Assembly: GCF_029227915.1 (NCBI RefSeq)
Contig: NC_079879.1
Coordinates: 11,410,001-11,474,000 of the forward strand
Reading direction: 5' to 3'
Length of the DNA stretch: 64,000 nt
DNA from: Hydractinia symbiolongicarpus
Lineage: Eukaryota; Cnidaria; Hydrozoa; Anthoathecata; Hydractiniidae
Shown: positions 63,322 to 64,000 of the stretch, in pieces
Layout: every line of letters starts with the position of its first letter
Position numbering within the stretch: the stretch's first letter is position 1
Translations under genes and position numbers: made by a program
Notes under the pieces: model-generated
What the model saw: only the letters and a program-made list of their open reading frames with translations
Databases searched by the model: none
Told to the model about the DNA's origin: nothing

Positions 63322-64000
63322 TTAACTTTCGGAGTCGAGTTCCAAATGTACGTATGGAGTGGTTCCTCGGGATTCTGCGTGACACCTCACATGGTAAAAA
63401 AAATTCATTCTTTTAGCTAAATGTTCCCGACCCCCAACCGAATCGAAAAATTTCGAAATTGACGAATACCGTAGAGATGATACATACCTTAAACTCAGGG
63501 ACCTAGAAATAGTGTGAGTTTTTTTATCTGTAACCTGTTCAACATTGCGTACAAAGGCCATAATGCGCGTGTTTTTATTGCTTATGGTGTTTATTCATTT
63601 GCTCGTGCTGCGCATGTGCGGGAATTACTGAACACCTCGATGACACAGATAAACTGGGGAAGCGCTCAGAAATTAAAACTGGAATGACCGTGGTTACAAA
63701 ATCGCTTCAGTGTAATCAAAATAAAAGTAGGACTGTTCGTATTCTATCTACTTTGAGGAGACATCTCGGGTGAAAAAAAGATGATCATCAAACAAACAAT
63801 CCGTAAAGAGATACTGGAGTTACTTCTTGCTGCTCGACAATGATGACTATACAGACATTTTTAGGCAACAAATCCGTTAATTCAACAATTCTCTCAATGC
63901 ACTCTTGCCTGCATAGCTTGTTAGTATTTGCTTAAGATTGCACCTTAATTATCAGGAAGCGCGAACTTAGTACGACAAAGATGACTGTACTACAAGGCTT
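63322..64000. repeat. H4-10, L monomer, cut by window end
   Basis: First 679 bp of an L unit; it stops inside the L-specific segment. F3 and Y56 mark it as an apparent second copy of H4-06. Confidence 0.93.

Larger units (their letters stand above)
1..64000. repeat. Satellite array with higher-order repeats, fills window
   Basis: Every base belongs to a head-to-tail repeat in one orientation. Three monomer lengths (743, 706 and 1062 bp, plus a 1061-bp variant) tile the window without gaps: 218 + 24x743 + 19x706 + 30x1062 - 3 + 679 = 64,000. Monomers of one class are nearly identical, and classes differ by three large indels and linked substitutions. The class order repeats at 16.5 to 22.6 kb, so this is a higher-order repeat array like those of centromeric satellites, but with unusually long monomers. 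Gaps between the small open frames hold only repeat sequence. No single-copy anchor is present, so the array extends beyond both window edges by an unknown amount. A function such as centromere or heterochromatin is inference. Confidence 0.97.
55826..64000. repeat. Higher-order repeat H4, truncated by window end
   Basis: Visible order: S T L S T L T L T L(partial). Units 1 to 6 match H1 to H3. Unit 7 carries the Y32 allele otherwise seen at that place only in H2, so H4 begins to follow H2. It then departs: units 9 and 10 look like second copies of units 5 and 6, joined after a chimeric tail at 62514-62565. The true length and later order are outside the window. Confidence 0.9.

Noticed and set aside
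1-64000. CRISPR array, rDNA, histone cluster or spliced-leader array
   Set aside because: Repeats are 700 to 1060 bp with no unique spacers, and I see no rRNA, histone or known leader sequence.
1-64000. CENP-B box or telomeric repeat
   Set aside because: No string close to the CENP-B box consensus and no short telomere-type tandem motif was seen on either strand.

Overview
The whole 64,000-base window is one head-to-tail satellite array with higher-order structure. I see no unique sequence, no convincing protein gene, no rRNA or tRNA, no CRISPR array and no intact transposon. Long homogenised repeats with no coding density indicate a eukaryotic genome, most likely constitutive heterochromatin (centromeric, pericentromeric, sex-limited or B-chromosome DNA). 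The species cannot be named from the sequence. CpG dinucleotides are not obviously depleted (about 29 in one 743-base unit, near expectation for roughly 40% GC), which fits a genome without heavy germline CpG methylation or a very recently homogenised array.

There are three monomer classes, told apart by large indels: S (743 bp), T (706 bp) and L (1062 bp, with a 1061-bp variant L'). All share a left part of about 308 bp and a right part of about 200 bp. L carries a 374-bp segment absent from S and T and lacks a 55-bp segment that they have. T is an S-like unit with a 37-bp deletion and an L-like right end. I set the unit boundary at an arbitrary but constant point, the TTAACTTTCGG string. 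With it the window resolves into a 218-bp partial unit, 73 complete units (24 S, 19 T, 30 L of which three are L') and a 679-bp partial unit. These lengths add up to exactly 64,000.

The monomers are ordered into higher-order repeats (HORs). H1 (219-16738, 16,520 bp) has 19 units: S T L S T L T L' S L L T S S L S L S L. H2 (16739-39305, 22,567 bp) has 26 units: S T L S T L T L S L T L T L' S L S L T L T S S L S L. H3 (39306-55825, 16,520 bp) repeats the H1 order exactly and differs from it by about seven substitutions that I found by eye. H4 (55826-64000, cut by the window) runs S T L S T L T L T L. All four open with the same six-unit block. They then diverge through gains or losses of T+L (1768 bp) and S+L (1805 bp) pairs and through exchange of tail alleles. 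Two exchange junctions can be placed to tens of bases or less.

A 79-codon open frame on the minus strand (called frame79 below) recurs in every unit and is intact in 68 of 74 copies. Its variants are mostly amino-acid changing, so I read its persistence as repeat homogenisation and not selection. Unit names are HOR-number (H1-01 and so on). Shorthand: 'pal+' or 'pal-' is presence or loss of the 12-bp palindrome AATTTCGAAATT. 'G tail' is the L or T right-end allele containing GGACCGAG, and 'S tail' is the allele containing GGACTGAG. The linker types before the next unit are lk1 (GATACTC, CTTCCC, CATGATC), lk2 (GACACTC, CTTCCC, CAAGATC) and lk3 (AATACTC, CTTTCC, CAAGATC).
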